Position numbers and translations under genes: made by a program. From the NCBI GenBank assembly GCA_033344795.1, contig JAWPMS010000001.1:4092001-4156000 (forward strand): a DNA stretch of 64,000 bases. Direction: 5' to 3'. The stretch comes from SHLQ01 sp033344795 (GTDB lineage Bacteria; Actinomycetota; Acidimicrobiia; Acidimicrobiales; SHLQ01). The notes beneath the pieces were generated by a model. That model did no database searches. It was not told where the DNA came from and worked only from the letters and a program-made list of their open reading frames with translations. Positions 1 to 8,784 of this stretch are shown in pieces. The stretch's first letter is position 1. Each line of letters starts with the position of its first letter.

Positions 1-1606
1 TGACCGGCAGCTGGATCCGGAACGCGGTACGCCCCGGGCGGCTCGAAAGCGAGATCTGGCCCCCGTGTTTTTGGGTGATGATCGAATGAGCGATGTTCAG
101 TCCGAGGCCGGTGCCGTCGCCTGGCGCCTTCGACGTGACGAACGGATCGAAGATCGTCTCGATCATGTCGGCCGGAACACCTGGCCCATCATCTTCAACA
201 TCGATGATGACCTCGTCCCCCTTTTGGTGCGTGCTGAGGGTGATCGTGCCGGTGTCTCCCATGGCATCGAGGGCATTGTCGAGCAGGTTGGTCCACACCT
301 GATTGAGCTCGCTCCCGTGCCCTTCGATCTCGGGGATATCGCCGTAGAACTTTCGCACCTCGATGCCGGATCTCAGGCGGTTCTGGAACATCACGAGGGT
401 GCTGTCGAGGCCCTCGTGGACGTCGAGAAGCTGACTAGGAGCCTGGTCGAGGTAGCTGTACGACTTCAGCGCTCGGACCATGGAGACGATTCGCCCGGTG
501 CTCTCGTCGAGCGACCCGAGCAGAGTCTGCCTGTGGAACTGACGTGCCAACAGGTTGGCCGCCTGGCCGAACTTCTCGGCCGGGAAGGAGTCGCGGAGTC
601 GCTCGAGATCGCTCGGTTCGAGGCCCAGGCTCACGAGCGACGGAGCGAGCTCCCACGCGTCGTCCACGCCTGCCGCTTCGAGCAGGTCTTGTGTGGCATC
701 CTCCCGGTCGCTTCGCTCGAGCGGGTCGAGGAATTCTGGATGGTCGACCCGCGCACCTATCCGCGACGCGAGCTCCCAGACCTGAGCGTCTTGCGACTCG
801 CTGAGCCCCAAGCCAGCCAAGTCGGCCCGGACTTCATCGTCACCCAGGAGCAGATTGGACAGCTCGTTCGTGGCTTGTTGCACGGCGGCGGCTGGGTTGT
901 TCAGTTCGTGCGCCATACCTGCGCTGAGCTTTCCGAGCGTGGCCAGCTTGTCTGACTGGCGCAGGCTGACCTCCTGTTGCAGGTAGGCGGTTTCGAGCTC
1001 TCGGTTTCGACGCATGACGTCGAGCGCTTGCGACTGCTGGCCGACGAGATAGGCGATCAGCAAGAAGATGATTGTGGTGATCGTGACGAAGTTGGCCGCG
1101 TAGAAGGCCGTAACCGCCCATGCCGGAATGCCATTGCTCCGCGACACCGATGACTCGATGACTCCGCTGAACACCGTGAGCGCAATGAATCCTGCGATGA
1201 CGCCCAGTGCCTCTCTGGCTCGGCCGGCCCACATCGAACTGATCGGGGCAAGCAGCGACCAGATCAAAACTGCACTGCTCGCGCCGAACCCCCCGAGCTC
1301 CCACATCAAGATGAAGGGCAACAACAAGTGCTGGATCATCTGGCTGAGGCGCCAAAAATTCCAGCCTCCCCAGCGGCGCATCGCGGCGAAGCTCACGAAG
1401 GTGAAGAAGCCATACACGATTGGTATGAGACCGGCCACGACTTCGTCGAAGATGATGTAGATGATGCCCCACATCGGGGTGATCATGCTGACGACCACCC
1501 ACGCTACGGAGAGTGTGCGACGAATGAGGCGTTCGTCATCGTCGTCCTCACACTGCTCGAGCAGGCGATCTCCCACCAACCAGCCCGCAAATCCCTTTGT
1601 CGCCAT
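1..1606 (-). CDS. Membrane sensor histidine kinase, C-terminus cut by window edge
   Basis: ATP-binding sensor kinase read from an ATG at 1606; 535 residues lie in the window and the frame is still open at base 1. The first ~190 residues form about six hydrophobic helices, a membrane sensor module. The HisKA H-box (MAHELNNP) has the phospho-accepting His at residue 233. The HATPase part shows an N-box (NLLDNALDA, ~440), a G1 box (DDGPGVP, ~470) and a G2 box (GTGLGLN, ~500), so only the last residues are missing. It lies 12 bp downstream of the UBP-type gene on the same strand. In mycobacteria such pairs often sit beside a fused response regulator/thioredoxin reductase, so the unseen left neighbour may be the partner; that is inference. 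Confidence 0.9.
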   Translation of the reverse strand, partial: MATKGFAGWLVGDRLLEQCEDDDDERLIRRTLSVAWVVVSMITPMWGIIYIIFDEVVAGLIPIVYGFFTFVSFAAMRRWGGWNFWRLSQMIQHLLLPFILMWELGGFGASSAVLIWSLLAPISSMWAGRAREALGVIAGFIALTVFSGVIESSVSRSNGIPAWAVTAFYAANFVTITTIIFLLIAYLVGQQSQALDVMRRNRELETAYLQQEVSLRQSDKLATLGKLSAGMAHELNNPAAAVQQATNELSNLLLGDDEVRADLAGLGLSESQDAQVWELASRIGARVDHPEFLDPLERSDREDATQDLLEAAGVDDAWELAPSLVSLGLEPSDLERLRDSFPAEKFGQAANLLARQFHRQTLLGSLDESTGRIVSMVRALKSYSYLDQAPSQLLDVHEGLDSTLVMFQNRLRSGIEVRKFYGDIPEIEGHGSELNQVWTNLLDNALDAMGDTGTITLSTHQKGDEVIIDVEDDGPGVPADMIETIFDPFVTSKAPGDGTGLGLNIAHSIITQKHGGQISLSSRPGRTAFRIQLPV

Positions 1607-1617
1607 GTCGCGTGTCC

Positions 1618-2283
1618 TCAGGACGCCGAGCGAGCTTCTGGTGTGTCCGCAACCTCGAACGTGATGGTGTCGAGGTAGCAGAACCACCATGTTTCGCTGA
1701 TTTCGTATGAACGGACGACGGGATGATTCGATGCCGTGAAGTGGGCCGTGGCGTGCCTGCCAGGCGACGAGTCGCAGCACCCGACATGCCCGCAGCTTTG
1801 ACAGGCGCGTAGATGCACCCAATCACGCACTCCGGCAGCGATGCACTCGGCGCAGCCATCGTCGGGCCACGGCGTCGGAATAGCTGCGACATTTGCGGGG
1901 ACGTGGCTGCACGGCGAGGCCACGTTCGGACCAGAATTCGGTGGCAAGGTTTGTTGTGCGACACGCCTCCGACCACCACTTCGGCTGCGCTTGTACGTGC
2001 GGAGTGTCTCTTGGTCGACCATGTCCTGGTAGTCGGGGTGGCGTCGGAGCCACCCGCCGACAAAGGGGCAGGTCGGAACGATCTGGACGTCGCGTTCTCG
2101 GAGCTGGTCAAGCGTCGAACGCACCAGAAACGATGCTGCGCCCGTGCCGCTGTAACCATCGTTGATCTCGGTGTGCACGAGCCAGTACTGGCCGTCGCGA
2201 ACTCGATAGTCGATGAATCCGGCGAGGGTGTCTTCGTCAAACAACTCGTACCGCAGGCGGTTCGGGTTGTTGCGCACGAGCAT
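1618..2283 (-). CDS. NATD-type N-acetyltransferase fused to UBP-type zinc finger
   Basis: 221 residues in two parts. Residues ~1-90 resemble the small YjdJ/NATD acetyltransferase family: a beta-rich start, VHTEINDGYSGTGAASFLV in place of the usual THTEV..RGRGIGxxLV, then VPTCPFVGGWLRRHPDY, the hallmark end of that family. Residues ~135-210 form a UBP-type zinc finger with CAEC, CQSCGHVGCC and two downstream His (HATAHF, NHPVV). UBP fingers bind ubiquitin C-termini in eukaryotes; their bacterial role is not established. The gene reads into the histidine kinase 12 bp downstream, so it may act in the same signalling pathway. Start chosen at ATG 2283; no strong ribosome binding site is visible. 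Confidence 0.85.
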   Translation of the reverse strand: MLVRNNPNRLRYELFDEDTLAGFIDYRVRDGQYWLVHTEINDGYSGTGAASFLVRSTLDQLRERDVQIVPTCPFVGGWLRRHPDYQDMVDQETLRTYKRSRSGGRRRVAQQTLPPNSGPNVASPCSHVPANVAAIPTPWPDDGCAECIAAGVRDWVHLRACQSCGHVGCCDSSPGRHATAHFTASNHPVVRSYEISETWWFCYLDTITFEVADTPEARSAS

Positions 2284-2342
2284 CGGCCAAGTTTGCTACC
2301 GAGGCCAAGGCTCCGCAAATGGTTCTGTCGCCCAGCGTTCGC

Positions 2343-2501
2343 CTAGCGGAAGTTCCGGTCTGCGTGTGCGAGATCGAGACGAGGATCGCCCGTGGAAGCG
2401 TGACGCACGGTTTCGCCATAGGCATTGTGCAGGGTTGCGTGGTGCGAGCTACCGAGGCCCACGTTCTTTGCCGCGGTGGTGAAGAGTTTTGCGAAGTTCA
2501 T
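2343..2501 (-). CDS. Small hypothetical protein, 52 residues
   Basis: A short frame from ATG 2501 to TAG 2343 encodes a basic, His-rich peptide starting MNFAKLFTTAAKNVG with no transmembrane segment. Third codon positions are mostly G/C and it fills the otherwise empty 342-bp gap between the UBP gene and the Lrp regulator, which makes it a plausible small gene. I do not recognise a family and see no good ribosome binding site. The AT-rich stretch 2502-2625 probably carries divergent promoters for this frame and for the Lrp gene. Confidence 0.35.
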   Translation of the reverse strand: MNFAKLFTTAAKNVGLGSSHHATLHNAYGETVRHASTGDPRLDLAHADRNFR

Positions 2502-2625
2502 GGAGCTATTCTACGAACTATTCGTTTGCATCTGACTTTGTTCTCGATGTTTACTGCCCGCATAGTGGGTTATGTGCCTAGGATTCGTTAGTACTCTACT
2601 CATACTGCTAACGAAAGACTGATCG

Positions 2626-3096
2626 ATGTACTTCCTTGACGATATCAACCGAGATCTCCTCGATCTCTTGCAGATCGACGGACGGATGTCCTTCAAGGAC
2701 CTCGGCGACAAGATCGGCCTGACCGCGCCAGCCGTCGCCGAGCGAGTTCGCAAGCTCGAAGAGGCTGGCGTCATCAAGGGCTACCGCGCGGTTGTTGACT
2801 ATGAAGCGGTCGGCTTTCCCATCCTCGGCATCATTCGAGTGAACGCCCCCATGCGCACCAGGGGCATCGACCCAAAGATCGCAGCCATCCCGAACGTGCT
2901 CGAAGCCAGCCGGGTGACGGGCGCAGACTCTCATGTGATTCGGGTTCGCTTGCGCCGAACTCGCGACATCGAGGAGCTGCTGGAGGATGTGTGGGAAGAC
3001 GTCGACACGATCACGAACCTGGTCACGAGCTCACCGGTGCCCCGCCGCCCCATGAACCTCAAAGCAACGAACGCAGGCCGAGACGTCGTCGGCTAG
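2626..3096 (+). CDS. Lrp/AsnC-family transcriptional regulator
   Basis: 156 residues with the standard Lrp/AsnC plan: an N-terminal winged helix-turn-helix (~4-50; INRDLLDLLQIDGRMSFKDL followed by the recognition helix in TAPAVAERVRKLEEAGVI) and a C-terminal RAM/ligand-binding ferredoxin-like domain (~68-140) containing the GADSHVIRVR strand. Such proteins sense amino acids and usually regulate neighbouring or divergent genes. It stands alone; the F420-type gene begins ~100 bp downstream on the same strand. Start is ATG 2626. Confidence 0.92.
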   Translation: MYFLDDINRDLLDLLQIDGRMSFKDLGDKIGLTAPAVAERVRKLEEAGVIKGYRAVVDYEAVGFPILGIIRVNAPMRTRGIDPKIAAIPNVLEASRVTGADSHVIRVRLRRTRDIEELLEDVWEDVDTITNLVTSSPVPRRPMNLKATNAGRDVVG

Positions 3097-3194
3097 TTGG
3101 CCCTGGTCGAATACGGTCGCCGTACTTTCGGCTGACTGCAAAGCGACCACCCGGCCGATGGGCAACTGATCTCGAGATCGCTACTGTCGAGTTC

Positions 3195-3674
3195 ATGAGT
3201 ACGAACGACGAGCAACAAGTACAGAAACAAGGCAGCGGTTTCTTGCCACCACGTTGGGTCATCACCACTGCATGGAAGATCCATCGGGCGTTGTTTCGGT
3301 GGAGCAACGGACGATTCGGGCTGCGCAAGCCCAACAAGTCGTATGGGCTCGCTCAACTGACGACCACCGGCCGTCGAAGCGGCGAGGATCGGAGCGTCAT
3401 GATCGGCTATTACGAGGACGGCGATGATTTCGTCACTATGGCGATGAACGGATGGGGCGCCCCCGAGCCCGCATGGTGGCTCAACCTGCAGGCCAACGCC
3501 GAGGCCACACTCACGCTCACCGACGGAGCGATCGAGGTCGTCGGCCGAGCAGCGAACAGCGACGAGCGGCCACGTCTGTGGGAACGGTGGCAGGTGTACG
3601 ACAAAGGTCTCGACGGATTCGCCAGCCGACGCCCAACCGAAACTGCAGTCGTCATCCTCACTCCACGCGTCTGA
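3195..3674 (+). CDS. Deazaflavin (F420)-dependent nitroreductase/quinone reductase family (DDN-like)
   Basis: 159 residues from ATG 3195. The segment YGLAQLTTTGRRSGEDRSVMIGYYEDGDDFVTMAMNGWG and the following WWLNLQANAEATL are typical of the F420H2-dependent split beta-barrel family that includes mycobacterial Ddn (PF04075): the TTGRRSG turn and the PAWWLNLQANP-like helix contact cofactor and substrate. Members reduce quinones or nitro compounds with F420H2. The frame is open further upstream, but the family's N-terminus matches this start. No partner gene is evident. Confidence 0.88.
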   Translation: MSTNDEQQVQKQGSGFLPPRWVITTAWKIHRALFRWSNGRFGLRKPNKSYGLAQLTTTGRRSGEDRSVMIGYYEDGDDFVTMAMNGWGAPEPAWWLNLQANAEATLTLTDGAIEVVGRAANSDERPRLWERWQVYDKGLDGFASRRPTETAVVILTPRV

Positions 3675-3833
3675 GCCCAACTCACCGCCGCACTCGCGGC
3701 GCATCTTCTATCCCGTCAGTGGCATAAGTGGCGAGCCAGGACCCTCCATCATCCGATGGTCGATGAGACTCCCGTCGTCGACAGAGGGCAGTGCACGCAA
3801 CCCCAAGCGGTCTTGGCCTACCTTGTTTCCACT

Positions 3834-4928
3834 ATGCGAAACCAAGGGCCCACACTTCTCGGAGCGAAACTGAGCGCCGAGGGCATTCAAGAGTTCATCG
3901 AGCGGGTCACAGGAAACGCGATACACGGCGGCGGCGAACGAATACCGATCTGCATCTGGGGAGTGCACGGCATCGGCAAGACGGCCCTCGTCGAACAGGT
4001 CGCCGAGGCGAACGATTGGAAGTTCGCGTACGTCGCGCCGGCACAATTCGAAGAGATGGGCGACCTGCATGGTTTGCCGGTCATCGACGGTGCCCATACC
4101 AGGTTCGCTCCCCCAGATTGGGTTCCCACCGAAGACGGGCCCGGCATTTTGTTGCTCGACGACTTCAATCGGGCGGACGACCGGATCTTGCGCGGCATCA
4201 TGCAGCTGCTCCAGCGCGGCGAACTCGTCAGCTGGTCGTTGCCGCCTCGTTGGCACATCGTGGTGACCGCCAACCCGGAGGGCGCCGACTACAGCGTCAC
4301 CCCACTCGATGACGCAATGCTGACCCGAATGTTGCACGTCAGCATGGAGTTCGAGCCCGACGTCTGGGCGAAGTGGGCCACCAAGACCGGCGTCGATGAG
4401 CGAGGGATCGCGTTCGTCTTGACCTACCCCGAAATGGTCACCGGGTCGCGCACGACGCCACGTTCGTTGACCCATTTCTTCGAGCAGATCCGTCCGATCG
4501 ATGACCTTCGCTCGAACTGGGAACACGTGCACGCACTTGCGCTCAGCGCGCTCGACGGTGAGGCCGCGACGGCGTTCATGTCGTTCGTCAACGACGATCT
4601 GAATCAGCTGGTGTCTCCCAGTGAGATCCTGAACGATCCATGGGACGAAACCGTCGGCCGGCTTCGCGAACTCGCGAATGACGGCGACGGCCTTCGTCTC
4701 GACCGCCTCAATGCAATGAGCGTCCGCTTGTACCTGGCTGCGACAACAGAGGGTTTCGTACCCGAAGGCAGCCAAGGGCCGAATCTGATTTCGTTTCTCA
4801 CCAGCGACGTGCTTCCGGCTGACCTCAGGCTGACGCTGCATCGCGATCTGGTGGCAGACGGAAGCCCCGAACTCGTCGAGGTACTGCGCGACAAGGCGCT
4901 CGCCGAGCTGACCCTGTCGTCGCTGTGA
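3834..4928 (+). CDS. MoxR-type AAA+ ATPase
   Basis: 364 residues from ATG 3834. Walker A is GVHGIGKT (43-50) and Walker B is ILLLDDFNRA (105-114); a sensor-1 Asn lies in IVVTANPEG and an arginine-rich LTRML segment follows, all as in MoxR ATPases that remodel a partner VWA protein. The stop overlaps the GTG start of the VWA gene, so translation is coupled. An upstream in-frame ATG at 3756 would add 26 residues that show no family features; I prefer 3834. Role in this organism is unknown. Confidence 0.88.
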   Translation: MRNQGPTLLGAKLSAEGIQEFIERVTGNAIHGGGERIPICIWGVHGIGKTALVEQVAEANDWKFAYVAPAQFEEMGDLHGLPVIDGAHTRFAPPDWVPTEDGPGILLLDDFNRADDRILRGIMQLLQRGELVSWSLPPRWHIVVTANPEGADYSVTPLDDAMLTRMLHVSMEFEPDVWAKWATKTGVDERGIAFVLTYPEMVTGSRTTPRSLTHFFEQIRPIDDLRSNWEHVHALALSALDGEAATAFMSFVNDDLNQLVSPSEILNDPWDETVGRLRELANDGDGLRLDRLNAMSVRLYLAATTEGFVPEGSQGPNLISFLTSDVLPADLRLTLHRDLVADGSPELVEVLRDKALAELTLSSL

Positions 4929-6124
4929 CAGCCGAGAGTGATCCTGCAGACGACAGCGATCTGGTACACGAGAGCGATGCCGCACTGCGCGCAGAGGCGA
5001 GCGAGAGAGTCGGCCGAGCTGTCATTGCGTTGATTCGAGAGGAGCCCTTCTTTGGGCATCTTCTTTCGGGGATCAACCGCAGGATCACCGAGGACACCTC
5101 GCGCGTGGAGATGTGGTTTCGCAACGGTCGGCCAGTCCTGTCCGTGAACCCTGAGTACTTCGTCAACGGTCTTCCCGAAGCAGGCCAAACGAGCGCCGTC
5201 ATCAAACAGGCCGTTCTGTCGTTGCTGCTCGATCACCGAGGCCGGTTCAAATCCGCAGACATGGATCAACAGATCTTCACGATCGCATCAAACCTTGTGG
5301 TCAATCAGTTGGTGGGCGACAAGTGGCCGCTTCCACCCGAATCGCTGACCCTCGAGTCGTTCGATTTTTCGCTGCCTCCAGACATGACCGTCGAGTGGTA
5401 CTACCGGGAGTTGTGGGAACGTCGACACGAGATACCCGAAGACCTCAAGCCGGAGAAGTCGGACGAAGACGACTCGGACAACGCCGAGCAAGACCCGATC
5501 GCACAGCACGAACTCTCAAAGGCGCTGCGCGATGCAAAGGATCGTTCCGGGCAGGACTTCTCGTTGGTCTCCGGTCAGATCCAAGATCTCGTCACATCGA
5601 TGATCGACAGCCTCCAACCGTCGGTTGATTGGCGTCGTGTCATACGGCTCTTCACCTCGTCGAGTCGCAGAACCAAGATTTCGAATACCCTTCGCCGACC
5701 TTCGAAACGATACGGGACCTATCCCGGGATCAAGGTGAAGCGCCTGCACCGTTTGGCCGTCATCATCGACACGAGCGGATCGGTGAACACCGAAATGTTC
5801 GGCGAGTTCTTCGCTGAGGTGCACAACATTTGGCGGCAGGGTTCGCACGTCACCGTCATCGAGGCTGACAACGCGGTGCGCAGCAGCTGGGAGTACCGCG
5901 GCGAATCGCCATCGAGCACCAAGGGCCGTGGCGGCACCCAGTTCGATCCCGCTCTCGCATGGATTGCCGATGCCGCACCGCCCTTTGATGCCGCGATCTA
6001 TTTCACCGACGGGCAGGCCCCTGCCCCAACGGTGCGACCACGATGTGGCGTGCTCTGGGTGCTCCCCGACAATGCAGACGATCGGACGCTTGTGGGGCAG
6101 CGAACCGTCAGGCTTGCTTCGTAG
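4925..6124 (+). CDS. VWA-like protein with DUF2201-type N-terminal domain
   Basis: 399 residues from a GTG at 4925 that overlaps the stop of the MoxR gene. The N-terminal ~190 residues resemble the putative metallopeptidase domain of DUF2201 proteins, but the segment equivalent to HExxH reads KQAVLSLLLDH, so the zinc site looks lost. An acidic linker (EKSDEDDSDNAEQD, ~180-195) follows. The C-terminal VWA domain has a complete MIDAS start, DTSGS at 282-286, and a later FTDGQAP. MoxR-VWA pairs act as chaperone-like machines in metal insertion or complex maturation; the target here cannot be read. Its 3' end overlaps the convergent leucine-rich gene by 17 bp. Confidence 0.85.
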   Translation: MTAESDPADDSDLVHESDAALRAEASERVGRAVIALIREEPFFGHLLSGINRRITEDTSRVEMWFRNGRPVLSVNPEYFVNGLPEAGQTSAVIKQAVLSLLLDHRGRFKSADMDQQIFTIASNLVVNQLVGDKWPLPPESLTLESFDFSLPPDMTVEWYYRELWERRHEIPEDLKPEKSDEDDSDNAEQDPIAQHELSKALRDAKDRSGQDFSLVSGQIQDLVTSMIDSLQPSVDWRRVIRLFTSSSRRTKISNTLRRPSKRYGTYPGIKVKRLHRLAVIIDTSGSVNTEMFGEFFAEVHNIWRQGSHVTVIEADNAVRSSWEYRGESPSSTKGRGGTQFDPALAWIADAAPPFDAAIYFTDGQAPAPTVRPRCGVLWVLPDNADDRTLVGQRTVRLAS

Positions 6125-7379
6125 CTTGCGATTTCGTCAGTGTTGTCATTTGAGTCAAGCGCCACGACTTCTGCACCCGATCGATGAGCTCCGGGGGTAT
6201 CTCGTATCGATCTCGATCTCGATCGGTCATCACCAGTACCTCGAGTCGCGGGAGTTCCACGAGGGGCGATAGATCGGTGATGCCCGGGGAGTTTCGGATA
6301 TCGAGCACCCGAAGGTCGGTGGCCTGGCGGAGTGGCTCGAGCGAGATGGGGTCACGCACCCGAGTCATGAGAAGAACCTCCATGCCCGGCAGATCTCCGA
6401 CGTTGACGAGGTCGGTCACGGCGGGGCCGAAGAGAACCACCTTGGGGTCGGCCAGCCGCGTGCCCTTGGGGAACTCGCCACTCAACCTGCTCGCCAGGTT
6501 GAGCTTCACCTCGCCGAGGGTCTCGAGCTGGGAGACCACCACGCTTTCGCCCAAACGATCGAGCACGCCGACGTGGCGAAGATCGGGAGCGTGAAACGAC
6601 GAAGCGTTGACTCGGAGGTGCTCGATCCGTTCACAACCCAGAATCTCGTAGTCGCCTCTGGCGCACCACAGCCTCTCGAGCGATGAGAACCCCACGAGGT
6701 TGACGCCGTCGCGAGCCTCGACCGAGACCAAACTGGGCATCGCCTCGGGGTTCAGCGGTTCCGTCGAAAGGACCCGGCCACGGACGGATCGCAGGGCAGG
6801 GAACTCTGCTCGGGACGCGAATCTGATCCTTGCGCCGTCGACGTGCTGCAGATTCTTCATCGACGGGATCTCGCCCGACGAAGCTCCGCCCCGGATTCTC
6901 AGATGGGTCAGGCTTTCGAACCGCTCCAACGCTCCGAGGTCGAGGTCACGATCGTTGCTGCCGAGGTGAAGGTCGAGGTGCGTCAACGCGCTGAGGCGTT
7001 CCAACCCGTCAAGCCACAACGTCGGCGCTGGTTCGGAGAACTTCCGCATCGGGGTACCGAGGACTATCGAGGTGGTCTTGGTTCTCACCGGCAGGTCTGA
7101 GGCGGCGAGCACGTGAAGCATGGCTAGGTCGAGCCAGGCCTGGTTACCCGACCCCGAGTCGAAGCGAGTTGCCCGACTTGGTGTGGGGAATCGTCGGTGA
7201 TGCGGAAACTGAGTGCCTGACGGGACCGGCGTGAGACCATCGAGCAGTGAGGCGAAGACGTCCTGGTCTCCCAGCGCGGCGGCGAGCTCGACCCCTTGGC
7301 GAATGGCAGATCGATCTGGTTGGGTCACCAGCGAAGCGATCGCCTCGACCTGCTGTTGTTGTCGTTCGTCAAGTTGCAC
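6108..7379 (-). CDS. Leucine-rich-repeat-like protein
   Basis: 423 residues, no signal peptide or membrane segment. From ~125 onward there are repeated units of the type L..LTHLDLHLGSND, LTHLRIRGGAS, LQHVDGARIRF, LRHVGVLD and LRVLDIRNSPGITDLSPL, spaced 20-30 residues apart, which I read as a curved leucine-rich-repeat-like domain for protein binding. The first ~120 residues look helical. It converges on the MoxR-VWA pair with a 17-bp tail overlap, so the three genes may form one functional module, the repeat protein serving as target recogniser; that is inference. Confidence 0.75.
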   Translation of the reverse strand: MQLDERQQQQVEAIASLVTQPDRSAIRQGVELAAALGDQDVFASLLDGLTPVPSGTQFPHHRRFPTPSRATRFDSGSGNQAWLDLAMLHVLAASDLPVRTKTTSIVLGTPMRKFSEPAPTLWLDGLERLSALTHLDLHLGSNDRDLDLGALERFESLTHLRIRGGASSGEIPSMKNLQHVDGARIRFASRAEFPALRSVRGRVLSTEPLNPEAMPSLVSVEARDGVNLVGFSSLERLWCARGDYEILGCERIEHLRVNASSFHAPDLRHVGVLDRLGESVVVSQLETLGEVKLNLASRLSGEFPKGTRLADPKVVLFGPAVTDLVNVGDLPGMEVLLMTRVRDPISLEPLRQATDLRVLDIRNSPGITDLSPLVELPRLEVLVMTDRDRDRYEIPPELIDRVQKSWRLTQMTTLTKSQATKQA

Positions 7380-7419
7380 TGGGCAACAGTGTACGAAACC
7401 GCCTCACTTCGACGACACG

Positions 7420-8694
7420 TCAGGCGGCTGCGTCGTAGTCGTCGGGCCAGGCGATGTCGTCTTCGTTCCAGTTGGGGGTTCGGGCGGGCCAGGTTCCGCG
7501 GGTGGTGTCGTTGCCACGCCAGAGGTTGTCGCCTTCGCACACGGGCCTGGTGTTTTCGACACTGGTGTCACCGGTGTGTGAATAGGGGGTGATGTGGTCT
7601 GCGTGTAACCAATGAAACGGCGAGTCACATACCGGGTTCGCGCACTTGCCATTGGTGCTGACCAGTGTGATGTCTCGCATCCAATCAGGGATCCGCCGAC
7701 TGTCAAACGATGCGTCGAGGGGTCTGCCACGGGCGGAGTAGACGATTCTTCGGAACGTTCCGGTCACCGAAGCAGCCATGGCGTAGAGCGGGTGGATGGG
7801 GGTGCCGTCGATGAGCTGACATCTCTTGTCGATATCGGTCCGATCAATCTCGGGAAATGTGTTCGTGGCCGGGTTAGCTAACCAGGCCACTGTTTGTTCA
7901 TACACCCGCTGAGACATCACAATGTTGACCCGCGGCCGAGCAAAGCTGCCGTCAGGACGCGCCGCGCCGCGACCGACCAGGTTCAACAACGCGTCGAGCG
8001 TGCGCCGGCGCACCGTGGACATTGCCCCGGTTTCTTTCTCGGCGGCACGAAGTTTGTTCGCCTCAGCATTCACCTCGCCACGCAGCGCTGCGCCTTGCAA
8101 CGGGTCCAGGGTGCCGGCGACTTTGATGCCTCCGGGTATTGGGGTGAACGACAACCCAAATCTTTGTTCCCGGTCATTGGGCTCAGCCCCATCAGGATCC
8201 GCGCCCAACAACCACTCGTCGATCAGATTGTCGAGATCACGGAACTGACACGTCGTGAACATCGACACAAACAACTCTTGGCTCTCGACCAGCTGCTGAT
8301 GAACACGGTGGTTGTCAGCCAACCGAAGCTTCTCCACATGAGCCGCAGTCACACGGCCAGCACGAAACGCTGCGGCCAACACCGGCAGATCAACCAGCCA
8401 GCTGACGATGCGTTCATCGAACCGCACCGCAGCAGGGTCACACAACGTCCGACCGGCAACATGATTCGCCGTGTTCCGTTGGTCAGACAGGCGCCCTACC
8501 TCTACCCGATCGGCTGCCAGGACGGTGTCCATACGCAACGCATCAATCTTCGCGGTGATTCGCACCAGAGCAACCAAACGATCAGACACCTCTTGGGCAC
8601 CCAAACACGAAAGAGGCGTGTCGAAACAGGCATCAACGGCAGCCTCCAAGACTGCGAGTTCGCCGCCAGGTTCGATCACTCCCCCGATTCCCAT
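7420..8694 (-). CDS. DUF222 (13E12-repeat) protein with C-terminal HNH nuclease domain
   Basis: 424 residues from ATG 8694. The long helical DUF222 region is followed by an HNH motif near the C-terminus: CANPVCDSPFHWLHADHITPYSHTG (the HADH core) and then N.RPVCEGDN. This two-part plan is that of the mycobacterial 13E12 repeat proteins, several of which are LexA-regulated. A perfect SOS box lies directly upstream (8708-8723). GTG 8703 is an alternative start, and the frame stays open to 8760, but an 8760 start would place the operator inside the gene. Between operator and start is GATAAT, a -10-like hexamer so close that the mRNA may be leaderless. Likely a DNA-damage-induced nuclease of unknown target. 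Confidence 0.88.
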   Translation of the reverse strand: MGIGGVIEPGGELAVLEAAVDACFDTPLSCLGAQEVSDRLVALVRITAKIDALRMDTVLAADRVEVGRLSDQRNTANHVAGRTLCDPAAVRFDERIVSWLVDLPVLAAAFRAGRVTAAHVEKLRLADNHRVHQQLVESQELFVSMFTTCQFRDLDNLIDEWLLGADPDGAEPNDREQRFGLSFTPIPGGIKVAGTLDPLQGAALRGEVNAEANKLRAAEKETGAMSTVRRRTLDALLNLVGRGAARPDGSFARPRVNIVMSQRVYEQTVAWLANPATNTFPEIDRTDIDKRCQLIDGTPIHPLYAMAASVTGTFRRIVYSARGRPLDASFDSRRIPDWMRDITLVSTNGKCANPVCDSPFHWLHADHITPYSHTGDTSVENTRPVCEGDNLWRGNDTTRGTWPARTPNWNEDDIAWPDDYDAAA

Positions 8695-8707
8695 ACCTTT
8701 CACATTA

Positions 8708-8723
8708 TCGAACGTACGTTCGA
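8708..8723. promoter_or_regulatory. LexA/SOS box
   Basis: TCGAACGTACGTTCGA is a perfect palindrome, extended to 20 bp by flanking TA/TA (8706-8725). It matches the actinobacterial LexA consensus CGAAC-N4-GTTCG. It sits 14 bp upstream of the DUF222/HNH start and overlaps the -10-like GATAAT, a position suited to repression. It is also ~60 bp upstream of the divergent small gene at 8785, so it could control both. Confidence 0.88.
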
Positions 8724-8784
8724 TACACAACCCGAAATGAGAACTTCTTCGCATCGTCAATGCGCCGCTCTGAGCGCATCAGCC

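Noticed and set aside
3708..4985. 425-residue open frame on the minus strand
   Set aside because: Antisense to the MoxR ATPase, which has Walker motifs; no domain seen in the minus frame.
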